A stretch of DNA of 64,000 nt from a virus. The translations under genes and the position numbers were made by a program. Below are positions 17,092-26,173 of the stretch, piece by piece. The notes beneath the pieces were generated by a model, which made no database searches, was not told the origin of the DNA, and saw only the letters and a program-made list of their open reading frames with translations. The stretch is from the IMG/VR virus record IMGVR_UViG_3300007513_000952, positions 39,473 through 103,472 of that record, one strand, 5' to 3'. Each line of letters starts with the position of its first letter. Within the stretch, counting starts at the first letter, position 1.

Positions 17092-17622
17092 ATGAGAGTA
17101 CCATATGTAAATTTTAAAACAAGAATAGGCGATAACGACGCAGTAGGTGGTTGTACATTTATTGGAGGTGAATGGAAAGAAGTAGATACTACAGAAATAT
17201 TTGACAATAAAAAAGTCGTTGTATTTGCACTTCCAGGAGCATTTACACCAACTTGTTCATCACAACAAGTACCAGGATATGAAAAAATGTATGATGAAAT
17301 TAAAGCACAAGGTATAGATGAAGTTTATTGCTTATCAGTAAATGATGCATTTGTAATGAATGCTTGGTTTAAAGATGAAAAAATTACAAAAGTTAAACCA
17401 ATCGGCGATGGTGAAGGTGCATTTACACAAGGTATGGGTATGCTTGTGAATAAACCTGGACAAGGTTTTGGCATGAGGTCTTGGAGATACTCAATGCTTG
17501 TTGATAACGGAGAAGTTGTTAAACAATTTATTGAACCGGGTAAAAACGACGCTAGTGATGACAACGATCCGTTTGAGGTTTCTGACGCTAAAACAATGTT
17601 AAATTATTTGAAGGGTGCATAA
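17092..17622 (+). CDS. peroxiredoxin (Prx5/glutaredoxin-dependent type)
   Basis: A 176-residue thiol peroxidase that would reduce hydrogen peroxide and alkyl hydroperoxides. The active site PGAFTPTCSSQQVPGY places the peroxidatic cysteine at Cys55. The family pattern continues with VNDAFVMNAW and GFGMRSWRYSMLVDNG. The length is typical of the Prx5 (AhpE/PMP20-like) group. Preceded by AAGGAGG. A phage peroxiredoxin may protect replication in oxidatively stressed surface-water hosts (inference). Confidence 0.93.
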   Translation: MRVPYVNFKTRIGDNDAVGGCTFIGGEWKEVDTTEIFDNKKVVVFALPGAFTPTCSSQQVPGYEKMYDEIKAQGIDEVYCLSVNDAFVMNAWFKDEKITKVKPIGDGEGAFTQGMGMLVNKPGQGFGMRSWRYSMLVDNGEVVKQFIEPGKNDASDDNDPFEVSDAKTMLNYLKGA

Positions 17623-17626
17623 GTCA

Positions 17627-17634
17627 TCTAAATA
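17627..17634 (+). promoter_or_regulatory. late-type box (TCTAAATA)
   Basis: TCTAAATA ends 6 bases before the ATG at 17641, with no Shine-Dalgarno sequence for that gene. The same box and spacing recur at other start codons in this window. Confidence 0.4.
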
Positions 17635-17640
17635 ACATGA

Positions 17641-18795
17641 ATGTCACGAAAAATACTAGAAAAAAATTTCTGTGTATTACCTTGGACAGGTTTTGAACTA
17701 GAACCTGACGGTGTAGTAAAAAACTGCATTATCTCAAAAGAAACTATTGGCAACATACATCAAAATAGCATAGAAGATATTCTTCAATCAGAAAAGAATC
17801 TTGAGATTAAAGCTCAAATGCTAAACAAAGAATTCCCAAATAATTGTGCAGGTTGTTATTTTCAAGAAAAAGATCGTGCAACAAATTTTGAAAGTATTAG
17901 TAGTAGACTATATTATGCAAAAGAATTAGGCCCACACATTGACAATAAATTACTAGACAAAAAAGATAACTTTGATTTAAGTCATGTTGATCTCAGATGG
18001 AATAATAAATGCAATCAGGCCTGTGTTTATTGTTACCCAGAATACAGTAGTAAATGGGCACAAGAATTAAACATTAAACAAGAGTTTGAAAAAGGAAATG
18101 TTGAAAAAGTAAAACAATATGTCTTTAAAAATATTAAAAAATTAAAAAACATCTATCTTGCTGGTGGTGAACCTTTACTTATAAACGAAAATCGTGAATT
18201 TTTAAAATTATTATTAGAACAAAATCCAGATGTACATATAAGAGTAAACACAAATTTAAGTTCAACAAAAACTGGAGTATTTGAATTATTGTGTAAATTT
18301 AAAAATGTCCATTGGACGGTAAGTGTTGAATCCATGGATAAGGAATATGAATATATTAGATACCATAGTTCATGGAAAGACTTTATAAAAAATCTAAAAT
18401 ACATACAAACACTTAATCATAAAATTAGTTTTAATATGTTGTATTTCATTTTAAACTACAAAAGCATATTTGATTGCATTGATTACTTTAAATCGATAGG
18501 ATTTCACAATAATAGTTTTATAATAGGACCATTATATACACCATTGTTTTTAAATGTTAGACATTTACCAAAAAATATAAAAGAAGAAGTTATTACTATG
18601 TTTGAAAACAAAATTGCTGAACAACCAGGATTTTACCTACAAAATAGTTTGGAAAATTGCTTAAAGTATTTGACTGAAAATGGTTTTAATGCTAATATAG
18701 AACTAACAAGACAAAACATTAAAAAAATGGATTTAAGAAGAAAATTAGATAGCGAAAAAGTATTTCCAGAATTATACAAAGAGGTACTAAATTGA
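17641..18795 (+). CDS. radical SAM protein with N-terminal twitch domain (copy 2)
   Basis: A 384-residue radical SAM enzyme. The N-terminus NFCVLPWTGFELEPDG with a later CAGCYFQEKD forms the twitch part. The cluster motif CNQACVYC is near residue 125 and AGGEPLL near 174. It starts a plus-strand group radical SAM, glycosyltransferase, GalE, radical SAM and SDR, all overlapping. This ties the enzyme to glycan chemistry more than to peptide maturation (inference). Confidence 0.85.
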   Translation: MSRKILEKNFCVLPWTGFELEPDGVVKNCIISKETIGNIHQNSIEDILQSEKNLEIKAQMLNKEFPNNCAGCYFQEKDRATNFESISSRLYYAKELGPHIDNKLLDKKDNFDLSHVDLRWNNKCNQACVYCYPEYSSKWAQELNIKQEFEKGNVEKVKQYVFKNIKKLKNIYLAGGEPLLINENREFLKLLLEQNPDVHIRVNTNLSSTKTGVFELLCKFKNVHWTVSVESMDKEYEYIRYHSSWKDFIKNLKYIQTLNHKISFNMLYFILNYKSIFDCIDYFKSIGFHNNSFIIGPLYTPLFLNVRHLPKNIKEEVITMFENKIAEQPGFYLQNSLENCLKYLTENGFNANIELTRQNIKKMDLRRKLDSEKVFPELYKEVLN

Positions 18796-19967
18796 AAATA
18801 TTTTACATGGGTTTAGAACCCTATGAAGGACGATATACATTACAATTAACAGAATGGACTAAACGTGTTTATAAAAAACGTGATATTGACTATGTGATTG
18901 TTCCAGGTACTACTATTGACGATTCAAAAGCAATAGTAACAGGACAAGTTTTAGATGCACATGGCAGAAGTTATTTTGGTATGAGCCAAATGATGAATCT
19001 TGTACAAATGATGAAAGCTGGCGAAGTTACTTCCGAGGATATAATATTTTTTGAGGATATGTTCCAACCAGGAATGGAATCTCTTCCATATATTTTACAC
19101 CAAGTTGACAAAGAGCATATGCCAACAATATATTTGAGATGTTTAGCACAGGCAATTGATCCTGATGACTTTGTACACGTTTGGGGAATGAGCAAATGGA
19201 TGAGTTTATATGAACAGATGTGTAATGAAATTCCAAATGTCAATATACTTGCAACAAACGAAGAAATGGTTGCACATATGCGTATAGCAAACTGGAAAGC
19301 ACCTATATACAATATATCTGGTTTAAGTTTTGGCAAAGAAGAAGTACAAGAAAGAGTTCCTAATAGAAAAGCATTTAATGATAGAAAAATGAGAGTAATA
19401 TTTGGAGCAAGATGGGATCAAGAAAAACAACCAGGATTTTTTATGGATATGATTGATCACTGGAAAGCAAATCCAAAATTACCAGAAGTAGAATTTGCAA
19501 TATGTTGTGGCGGTCCTTTAAGAAGTAATAACACTTCTTATGTAAACAGAGCAAGAATAATGGAACAAGACGGTACATTAAAAATATATGAAAATTTAAA
19601 AAAGAATGAATACTACAACATACTTGCAGATTCAAGAGTATTGTTTAATTGTGCATTACAAGATTGGACATCCAATACAGTATCAGAAGCAGACTCATTA
19701 GGCACAAACGTATTGTTTCCAGCATACAGAACATTTCCAGAAGTATTTGCTAACGATGAAACAAGAATGTATATTCCATGGAGCGGTAGAGACGCAATGG
19801 AAAAATTAAAAGTATTATTAATGAAACCATCCCCTAGTATAGGTCAAATATCTGATTGGACAGACGGTACAATAGATAGAATGATTGACATTATGACAGG
19901 CACGGGAGAACAATGGAGAAGAGATGGAAAACACTACAGAACACCAGTTTCCGAGTCCAAGTATTAA
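18792..19967 (+). CDS. glycosyltransferase, GT-B fold (GT4-like)
   Basis: A 391-residue protein starting at TTG, which overlaps the previous TGA stop. The C-terminal half carries GT-B features: MRVIFGARWDQEKQPGFF (~residue 198), then SNTVSEADSLGTNVLFPAYR (~294), the usual E-x7-ish nucleotide-sugar site. The N-terminal half is an acceptor domain. Sugar and acceptor unknown. The next gene encodes UDP-glucose 4-epimerase-like GalE and overlaps by 44 bases, so UDP-galactose or a related sugar is a reasonable donor. Confidence 0.75.
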   Translation: MKIFYMGLEPYEGRYTLQLTEWTKRVYKKRDIDYVIVPGTTIDDSKAIVTGQVLDAHGRSYFGMSQMMNLVQMMKAGEVTSEDIIFFEDMFQPGMESLPYILHQVDKEHMPTIYLRCLAQAIDPDDFVHVWGMSKWMSLYEQMCNEIPNVNILATNEEMVAHMRIANWKAPIYNISGLSFGKEEVQERVPNRKAFNDRKMRVIFGARWDQEKQPGFFMDMIDHWKANPKLPEVEFAICCGGPLRSNNTSYVNRARIMEQDGTLKIYENLKKNEYYNILADSRVLFNCALQDWTSNTVSEADSLGTNVLFPAYRTFPEVFANDETRMYIPWSGRDAMEKLKVLLMKPSPSIGQISDWTDGTIDRMIDIMTGTGEQWRRDGKHYRTPVSESKY

Positions 19968-20955
19968 CACACTTACAAGATCTGTATTAGTTACAGGTGG
20001 AGGTGGCTATGTGGGTTCTCACACTTGCAAATTATTATCTAAAAATGGATACGTTCCTGTAACTGTTGATAGACATTACAGAGAAGGACTAGTATCGTTT
20101 GGGCCAAATTATAATTTACATCTACCACAAGAAATTAATAGATTAGATGAAATTATTAAAAGACATAACATTACAAGTTGTATACATTTTCTGGCCAGCA
20201 CATCAGTATCTGAATCTGTTACAAATCCCTCATTATATTATAAAAACAATCTTATAAACACAATTACATTACTAGACAAATTAGTTTCTTTAGATATTAA
20301 ATCATTTGTATATTCTTCTAGTGCGGCAGTTTATGGCAATCCAGGAATGAAACTATGCAAAGAAACAGATCAATGCAATCCAATTAGTTCTTATGGTGGA
20401 AGTAAATTAATGATAGAACAAGTTTTAAAAGATTATCATAGAGCATATGGTATATCATCAGTAGGATTAAGGTATTTTAATGCCGCTGGAGCAGACCCAG
20501 AAGGAGACGTTGGAGAATTAAGAGAAAAAGAAACACATATAATACCATTAGCCATTAAAGCATCTAGGCAACTAAAAACATTTAAATTATTTGGTGCAAA
20601 ATTTCCAACAGAAGATGGCACGTGTGTTAGAGATTATGTTCATGTTATGGACCTTGCAGATGCACACATTAAGGCTTTAAACTATGCTCATGAAAATAAT
20701 TGTGCCGATGTTTTTAATTTAGGTTCTGGAGCACCTGTTTCTAATAGAGAATTATTAGATGTTATACAAAAGCATACAGGTAAAATGGATATTAAATTTG
20801 AGCCAAGCAGAGCAGGGGATCCTGCATATCTTGTAGCAGATATAACAAAGGTAAAAGAAATATTAAATTGGGAACCAACACAAAGTTCAATTGATAATAT
20901 AGTAGCAACTGCATTAAGATGGTATAATAAGATGCACAAGAAAGATATCCATTAA
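19924..20955 (+). CDS. galE: UDP-glucose 4-epimerase (GalE-like)
   Basis: A 343-residue extended SDR epimerase. The NAD site LVTGGGGYVGSHTCKLL is near residue 22, the catalytic region YSSSAAVYGNP near 128 and YGGSK near 154; DGTCVRDYVHVMDLADAH is typical of GalE. It interconverts UDP-glucose and UDP-galactose (or GlcNAc/GalNAc forms) to supply the adjacent glycosyltransferase. Length matches bacterial GalE (338). The start lies inside the upstream gene, and no later Met precedes the NAD motif. Its last base is the first base of the next ATG. Confidence 0.92.
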   Translation: MENTTEHQFPSPSINTLTRSVLVTGGGGYVGSHTCKLLSKNGYVPVTVDRHYREGLVSFGPNYNLHLPQEINRLDEIIKRHNITSCIHFLASTSVSESVTNPSLYYKNNLINTITLLDKLVSLDIKSFVYSSSAAVYGNPGMKLCKETDQCNPISSYGGSKLMIEQVLKDYHRAYGISSVGLRYFNAAGADPEGDVGELREKETHIIPLAIKASRQLKTFKLFGAKFPTEDGTCVRDYVHVMDLADAHIKALNYAHENNCADVFNLGSGAPVSNRELLDVIQKHTGKMDIKFEPSRAGDPAYLVADITKVKEILNWEPTQSSIDNIVATALRWYNKMHKKDIH

Positions 20956-22091
20956 TGGATCCAAAGAAAAAATACCATTTATTCAAAACAAATAAAAATT
21001 TTTGTGTTGTTCCGTGGACTAATTTTGAAATATACACAAATGGAGATGTTAGAACCTGTTCAATGGGTGGCGAAACTTTAGGCAATATTAACAATCAAGA
21101 TATTGAAGATATTTTACAAAGTGATACTATTAAACGAATTAAATCAAATATGCTAGAAAATAAACCAGATAAAAACTGTGTATCATGCTATCACAGATCT
21201 ATTGAAGATAAAAATTTTTCATATCTACGAGATCATTACAACAAATTACTGGTCAAAGCAGATGTTGATTATGAAAACATTGAAACTTTTGATATGCACT
21301 GTATTGATTTGCATTGGTCTAATATATGTAATTTACGTTGTATAATGTGTAATCCACAACAAAGCAGTTTGATTGCAAAAGATGAAAAGGAAATTATTAC
21401 TCCAGTTAATAAAAAAAGTGTAGAAAAAATAATACAAATGACTGTTAAAAATCAAGCAAAAATAAAAGAAATATACTTGAGTGGTGGAGAACCATTTTAT
21501 ATTCCTTACAATGTACAACTTTTAAAACAACTGGAAAATAAAGATGTACCATTAAGAATTAATACTAATATGCAATGGAAAAAAACAAATCCTTTATTAC
21601 AAGCATTGAAAAATTTTAATAATGTTCAACTCACAATGAGTGCTGATGCTGTAGGTGATAAATTTAATTATATAAGAAACGGAGCGGATTGGGACTTGTT
21701 TTGTAATAATTTAGAATATATTAAAAACAATACAAATTTTTCAATCAGAGTAAACACAATTTTTAGTATAATCAATGCTGATTGTATAGATAATTTAATT
21801 AATTATTTTTATAACCAAATGAATATAACTGACATGACTATTAATTTAGTATATGTTCCTAATGCAATGGATCCAAGAAACTACCCTGCAGGAAAAAAAA
21901 CAAATATCATATCTAAATTGCAAAAAATTAAAAAAACTATATCTAACGAACACACAAATTTACTTAATAATTTAGAAAATTGTATCATGCAAATAAGTTT
22001 GGAAAATATAAAAGATTATGTTCCTACGTTAGATCATGTTACAAAAAAACATAAAACAAATTGGAGACAAGTATTTGTAGATTTAGTATGA
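20955..22091 (+). CDS. radical SAM protein with N-terminal twitch domain (copy 3)
   Basis: A 378-residue radical SAM enzyme. The twitch part has NFCVVPWTNFEIYTNG, RTCSMGGETLGNI and NCVSCYHRS. The core has CNLRCIMC near residue 124 and SGGEPFY near 176. Closest in style to copy 2, three genes upstream (the same FEL/FEI and IEDILQS blocks), so the two probably arose by duplication. Overlaps galE and the SDR gene at start/stop codons. Confidence 0.85.
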   Translation: MDPKKKYHLFKTNKNFCVVPWTNFEIYTNGDVRTCSMGGETLGNINNQDIEDILQSDTIKRIKSNMLENKPDKNCVSCYHRSIEDKNFSYLRDHYNKLLVKADVDYENIETFDMHCIDLHWSNICNLRCIMCNPQQSSLIAKDEKEIITPVNKKSVEKIIQMTVKNQAKIKEIYLSGGEPFYIPYNVQLLKQLENKDVPLRINTNMQWKKTNPLLQALKNFNNVQLTMSADAVGDKFNYIRNGADWDLFCNNLEYIKNNTNFSIRVNTIFSIINADCIDNLINYFYNQMNITDMTINLVYVPNAMDPRNYPAGKKTNIISKLQKIKKTISNEHTNLLNNLENCIMQISLENIKDYVPTLDHVTKKHKTNWRQVFVDLV

Positions 22092-22699
22092 AGACAGCAT
22101 TATTAATTGGTTGTGGCGGAAAAAGAGGAGAAGATTTAATAAAAGGTTGCCAACAGGCTGACTTTGACGTAATTAATATAGGTTCTAGTGAATCTAAATT
22201 AAAAAATGTAGAAAACATTAAGATTGATTGGAGAACCTTTGATATAATACAAATGCATAAAATTTATAAACAACTGTCTTACAATTTTGACTTTATATTT
22301 TTTAATCAAAATTCATCGGCGTTGGCAAAAGAAAATTTTATTAATACAATTAAAACTGTAGATTTATGGAGTTTAACTAAGAGCTGGAGTAAAAGTTATT
22401 GGTTAAGTTGTCAATTTCCTTTTATAATAATCAAAACACTAGAAGAACAAAATAAGTTAGATAAAAATGCTACTATAGGTTGGATGCTGTCTAGTTACAT
22501 TGATAAAAATGTTAAAGGTGTTGACGACTATGCTGATTACAGTGGTTATAAATTTACAAACTATTTAATAATGAAAAACTTTAATACAAAATACCAATGT
22601 TTTGGTATTAATCCCAAATTTGGTTCTTCTGACTATACAGATTTAATTTATAAAATTTGTAGCAACCAAATTAAATGCAATGGACAAATAATTGAATAA
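22088..22699 (+). CDS. short-chain dehydrogenase-like protein
   Basis: A 203-residue protein with the start at 22088 (ATGA overlap with the radical SAM stop). It begins TALLIGCGGKRGEDLIKG, a degenerate Rossmann glycine loop, and near residue 160 has YADYSGYKFTNYL, which contains the SDR Y-x-x-x-K catalytic pattern. It may oxidise or reduce a sugar made by the GalE group. It is short for an SDR (about 250), so activity is uncertain. Confidence 0.55.
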   Translation: MKTALLIGCGGKRGEDLIKGCQQADFDVINIGSSESKLKNVENIKIDWRTFDIIQMHKIYKQLSYNFDFIFFNQNSSALAKENFINTIKTVDLWSLTKSWSKSYWLSCQFPFIIIKTLEEQNKLDKNATIGWMLSSYIDKNVKGVDDYADYSGYKFTNYLIMKNFNTKYQCFGINPKFGSSDYTDLIYKICSNQIKCNGQIIE

Positions 22700-22703
22700 T
22701 TGT

Positions 22704-22732
22704 TTGACAAAATGGTGCAACTACTGTAAAAT
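22704..22732 (+). promoter_or_regulatory. sigma70-type promoter for the folE group
   Basis: TTGACA (22704-22709), a 17-base spacer, TAAAAT (22727-22732). A leader with AAGGAGA precedes the ATG at 22751. Confidence 0.75.
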
Positions 22733-22750
22733 AGTATATAAGGAGATACA

Positions 22751-22951
22751 ATGACAAATGAAGAAGACAAAAGCTATGAAAATGAATCGGCCAGTCCATC
22801 ACCAATGGTACAAATCTCAATTAAAGAGTATGACAAACTCAAAGAACATCAAAAATATATTACAGATAAAAGTTTAATTGCTGTAATTGATAAAATTGAA
22901 GAGTTAGTTAGAGCATTAAGAAAACACATAGTTAGAACAGATATAGAATAA
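22751..22951 (+). CDS. small acidic coiled-coil protein
   Basis: A 66-residue charged protein with a helical C-terminal half (VIDKIEELVRALRKHIV). First gene after a strong promoter and good ribosome site, 3 bases before folE. Function unknown. Confidence 0.6.
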   Translation: MTNEEDKSYENESASPSPMVQISIKEYDKLKEHQKYITDKSLIAVIDKIEELVRALRKHIVRTDIE

Positions 22952-22954
22952 TAT

Positions 22955-23665
22955 ATGGATGACACTTTAAAAGACAGTTGGATTGTTAAAGGTCCAATAT
23001 CAAAAACAATTAAAGACAGAATTAAAAAAGCAGGAAAAAGATTTCACTGTAATGATAATATTTCTGAATATATTGAGGATGGTGACTTAGAAAAATTACA
23101 AGTAGAGGTACAAGAAAAATTACAAGGAGTTTTGGAAAGTCTTGTAATTGATACAGAAAACGATCACAACACACAAGAAACTGCAAAACGTGTCGCAAAA
23201 ATGTACATCAAAGAAACATTTGGTGGCAGATATAATCCAATGCCAAGAATTACACACTTTCCTAATATGGGATATAAGAGTATGTACACTAGTGGTCCAA
23301 TCAGTATTAAATCAACGTGTGCTCACCATTTACAAAACATTGTAGGTAATGCTTGGGTAGGTATTATTCCAAATGGCAAAGTTATCGGATTAAGTAAGTT
23401 TAATAGAATTATTCACCATATTGTAGAAAGACCACAAATACAAGAAGAGATGACAACACAAATTGCTGATGCATTAAAAGAATATGCACATACAAGTCAT
23501 ATTGCAGTAGTAGTTAAAGCAGAACATCATTGCATGACACACAGAGGCGTAAGAGAACACGAATCTGATATGACAACTGCAATTATGTTAGGTGCATTTA
23601 AAGAAGATCCAGCAACTAGAGATGAATTTTATAAAATTTGTATGAACATGAAGGGTCATGAATAA
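22955..23665 (+). CDS. folE: GTP cyclohydrolase I
   Basis: A 236-residue enzyme that converts GTP to dihydroneopterin triphosphate, the first step to folate and to 7-deazaguanines. Signature blocks are STCAHHLQNIVGNAWVG (zinc and catalytic Cys/His, ~residue 122), GLSKFNRIIHH (~148), and HHCMTHRGVREHESDMTT (~189, with the second zinc Cys). The protein is complete and of normal length, with an extra N-terminal helix. In this phage it most likely feeds QueD/QueE/DpdA. It overlaps the next gene by 8 bases. Confidence 0.96.
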   Translation: MDDTLKDSWIVKGPISKTIKDRIKKAGKRFHCNDNISEYIEDGDLEKLQVEVQEKLQGVLESLVIDTENDHNTQETAKRVAKMYIKETFGGRYNPMPRITHFPNMGYKSMYTSGPISIKSTCAHHLQNIVGNAWVGIIPNGKVIGLSKFNRIIHHIVERPQIQEEMTTQIADALKEYAHTSHIAVVVKAEHHCMTHRGVREHESDMTTAIMLGAFKEDPATRDEFYKICMNMKGHE

Positions 23666-23933
23666 AAAACAATACCAAAAAGAAAAAGAAAGACAAGCTA
23701 ACTTACAATCAGATAATGTAGAAATGGAAAATTGGGTTCCAAGTGAAGGTTCAATAGGCACCGTCGATACTATGAATATAGATTTTGACGTAGGTTATGA
23801 TTCAGATCAAATGAATTTTGATTTTGAAAGAGATTTAAGAAAAAAATATCCTGCACTAAAAGATGCTTGGGAGCATTATCAAAATATAAAACAAATGTGT
23901 GAAGCAAGAGAAAAAGAAGAAGATGCGAATTAA
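23658..23933 (+). CDS. small acidic protein between folE and guaC
   Basis: A 91-residue charged protein: a Lys/Gln-rich start, an acidic middle (VDTMNIDFDVGYDSDQMNFD) and a helical tail (YPALKDAWEHYQNIKQMC). It overlaps both neighbours (8 and 11 bases). From memory, similar small proteins occur in marine T4-like phages. No function recognised. Confidence 0.6.
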   Translation: MNKKQYQKEKERQANLQSDNVEMENWVPSEGSIGTVDTMNIDFDVGYDSDQMNFDFERDLRKKYPALKDAWEHYQNIKQMCEAREKEEDAN

Positions 23934-24966
23934 CCAAGATCCAAAACTAAATTACGAAGACGTTTTATTACAACCAAAACGTTCCACGTTATCATCAAGA
24001 AAAGATGTAGACATGACTCGTAAGTTTACATTTCGGAACTCAGACAAAGTAATGAACTTTACACCAATCTTTGCAAGTAATATGGATGGTGTTGGTACAT
24101 TTAGTATGGCAAAAATATTACAAGAATATAAAATGATGACTGTTATTACAAAATCCACTACTCCAGATCAATGGAAAGAGGCAGTAGGCAATGGTGTAAG
24201 ATTACAAAGTGTTTCTGTATGTACAGGCACAAATAAAATGTTTGATGATGAAGCTGAAGATTATACTAATATGCAAGAAATATTAAAAAGTTTTCCTGAT
24301 ATTAAAATGATTACAATAGATGTTGCTAATGCATATCATCAAAATATGGTTGGCTTTGTTCAAAAAGTTAGAGAAGAATATCCAGACAAAGTTATTGTAG
24401 CAGGTAACGTAGTAACACCTGAGATGACCGAAGAATTAATTATTAACGGTGCTGACGTAGTTAAAATAGGAATAGGACCAGGTAGTGTTTGCACTACACG
24501 AACAATGACTGGTGTTGGTGTTCCACAATTTTCAGCAATATTAGAATGTGCTGATGCGGCTAATGGTGTTGATGGACACATAATGGCGGATGGTGGTTGC
24601 ACACAACCAGGAGATATTGCAAAAGCATTAGGTGGTGGTGCACATATGGTTATGATTGGCGGTATGTTAGCAGGACATAACGAATCAGAAGTAGAAGTAA
24701 AAGACGGATTTAGAGAATTTTATGGCATGAGTTCTGATCGTGCAAGAGAAGTACACGGCAAAAGAAAAGACGGATATAGAGGCAACGAAGGTAGAGTAGT
24801 ACATTTACCTGATAGAGGACCTGTTAAAGAAACTATAGAAAATATACTTGGCGGTGTAAGAAGTGCTTGTACATATATTGGTGCAAGACGATTAAAAGAT
24901 ATGCCTAAATGTGCAACTTTTGTAACAACATACAACGTAATTAATAAAGTTTACGAGCAATTTTAA
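23923..24966 (+). CDS. guaC: GMP reductase / IMPDH family
   Basis: A 347-residue (beta/alpha)8 enzyme. The start at 23923 gives MRINQDPKLNYEDVLLQPKR, the usual family opening. The catalytic loop GIGPGSVCTTRTMTG places the active-site cysteine near Cys190; the phosphate site reads IMADGGCTQPGDIAKALGGG and MIGGMLAGH. There is no CBS insert, and the GMLAGH-E stretch is as in GMP reductase. So GMP to IMP conversion is favoured over IMP dehydrogenase. Placed with folE and a phosphoribosyltransferase, it would redirect host purines. Confidence 0.85.
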   Translation: MRINQDPKLNYEDVLLQPKRSTLSSRKDVDMTRKFTFRNSDKVMNFTPIFASNMDGVGTFSMAKILQEYKMMTVITKSTTPDQWKEAVGNGVRLQSVSVCTGTNKMFDDEAEDYTNMQEILKSFPDIKMITIDVANAYHQNMVGFVQKVREEYPDKVIVAGNVVTPEMTEELIINGADVVKIGIGPGSVCTTRTMTGVGVPQFSAILECADAANGVDGHIMADGGCTQPGDIAKALGGGAHMVMIGGMLAGHNESEVEVKDGFREFYGMSSDRAREVHGKRKDGYRGNEGRVVHLPDRGPVKETIENILGGVRSACTYIGARRLKDMPKCATFVTTYNVINKVYEQF

Positions 24967-24969
24967 ATA

Positions 24970-24977
24970 TTTAAATA
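24970..24977 (+). promoter_or_regulatory. late-type box (TTTAAATA)
   Basis: TTTAAATA ends 6 bases before the ATG at 24984, with no Shine-Dalgarno sequence. Same geometry as the other late-type boxes in this window. Confidence 0.4.
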
Positions 24978-24983
24978 CATTAT

Positions 24984-26162
24984 ATGATTCCTAATAAGAA
25001 TACATTTTGTATTGCTCCATGGTTTAGTGTTTTTATTGATTCAAGAAAAAAATTATCACCATGTTGCAAAAGTAATAAGACAAACAAATACAATTATTCT
25101 CAATTAAACGATTATTTTTTTTCTAACGAATTAGAACAATTACGCAAAGACTTAATTAATGGAATAAAAAACAAGACTTGTTCAGCATGTTGGGAAACAG
25201 AAGAACAAAACGGAGATTCATTACGAAAACAATACAATAGGACTTTAGCCATGAGATTTGATAAAGGTTCTATTCTCAATCAAATCAATAATCCATCAGT
25301 AAAAAATATAAAAAGTTTTGATCTAGTTCTAGGAAATTTATGCAATTTAAAGTGTATAATGTGTAATCCAGGACAAAGTAGTCAATTACTAGCAGAAGCA
25401 AATTTAAATCCTGAATTGAAAAAATGGTATACAAAAAATACTACATATAATCAAAAATTATTTAATTGGCCAGAAGACAATGATTTTGTCAACTGGTGTG
25501 AGAAAAATCTACCACAAAGTATTCATATAAAATTTACTGGTGGAGAACCTTTTATAATTCCGGGGCTTCATAAAATTATAGAACAAATCCCAGACTCACA
25601 AAAGAAGAATTGTATTTTGCATTTTACTACAAATTTAACGAATATTAATAAAGATATATTAAATTATTTTACAAAATTTAAAGAAGTTTGGCTGAGTGTT
25701 TCTTGCGAAGGTATAGAAGAAACACTAGAATATGTAAGATTTGGTCATAAATGGAAAACACTAGATGAAAATTTTAAAATTATTCAAAATATGAATTCAA
25801 AAAACATTATTTTAGCAGTAAATTATGTTGTTCAAGCACTCAGTTATCATTCAATCATAGCTATGGTTAAATATTTTGATTCACTTAAAATTAAAATAGA
25901 TCCTATTATGTTATCAGATCCAAAACACTTCCATATTTCATCATTAACCAAATATGCTAAAAACAAATTTATATCCGATACTAAGGATTATAATGGTTTT
26001 AATAAAAGTTTTGTCAATTTTATAAGAAACATGTCTAAAAAATACATTGATCACGATAAAAGTCTTTCTAAAAAATGTATTAAACATTTAGAATTACTAG
26101 ATAAAAGTAGAAAAACAAATTATAAAAAAATAATACCGTTTGAAAATTTACATCAAATATAG
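24984..26162 (+). CDS. radical SAM protein with N-terminal twitch domain (copy 4)
   Basis: A 392-residue radical SAM enzyme. The N-terminus has TFCIAPWFSVFIDSRKK, SPCCKS and CSACWETEE (twitch part). The cluster motif CNLKCIMC is near residue 121 and TGGEPFI near 185. Very AT-rich, Lys/Asn-rich. It stands alone between guaC and a phosphoribosyltransferase gene, as a single-gene insert would. Confidence 0.85.
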   Translation: MIPNKNTFCIAPWFSVFIDSRKKLSPCCKSNKTNKYNYSQLNDYFFSNELEQLRKDLINGIKNKTCSACWETEEQNGDSLRKQYNRTLAMRFDKGSILNQINNPSVKNIKSFDLVLGNLCNLKCIMCNPGQSSQLLAEANLNPELKKWYTKNTTYNQKLFNWPEDNDFVNWCEKNLPQSIHIKFTGGEPFIIPGLHKIIEQIPDSQKKNCILHFTTNLTNINKDILNYFTKFKEVWLSVSCEGIEETLEYVRFGHKWKTLDENFKIIQNMNSKNIILAVNYVVQALSYHSIIAMVKYFDSLKIKIDPIMLSDPKHFHISSLTKYAKNKFISDTKDYNGFNKSFVNFIRNMSKKYIDHDKSLSKKCIKHLELLDKSRKTNYKKIIPFENLHQI

Positions 26163-26173
26163 TAAAATAAAAT

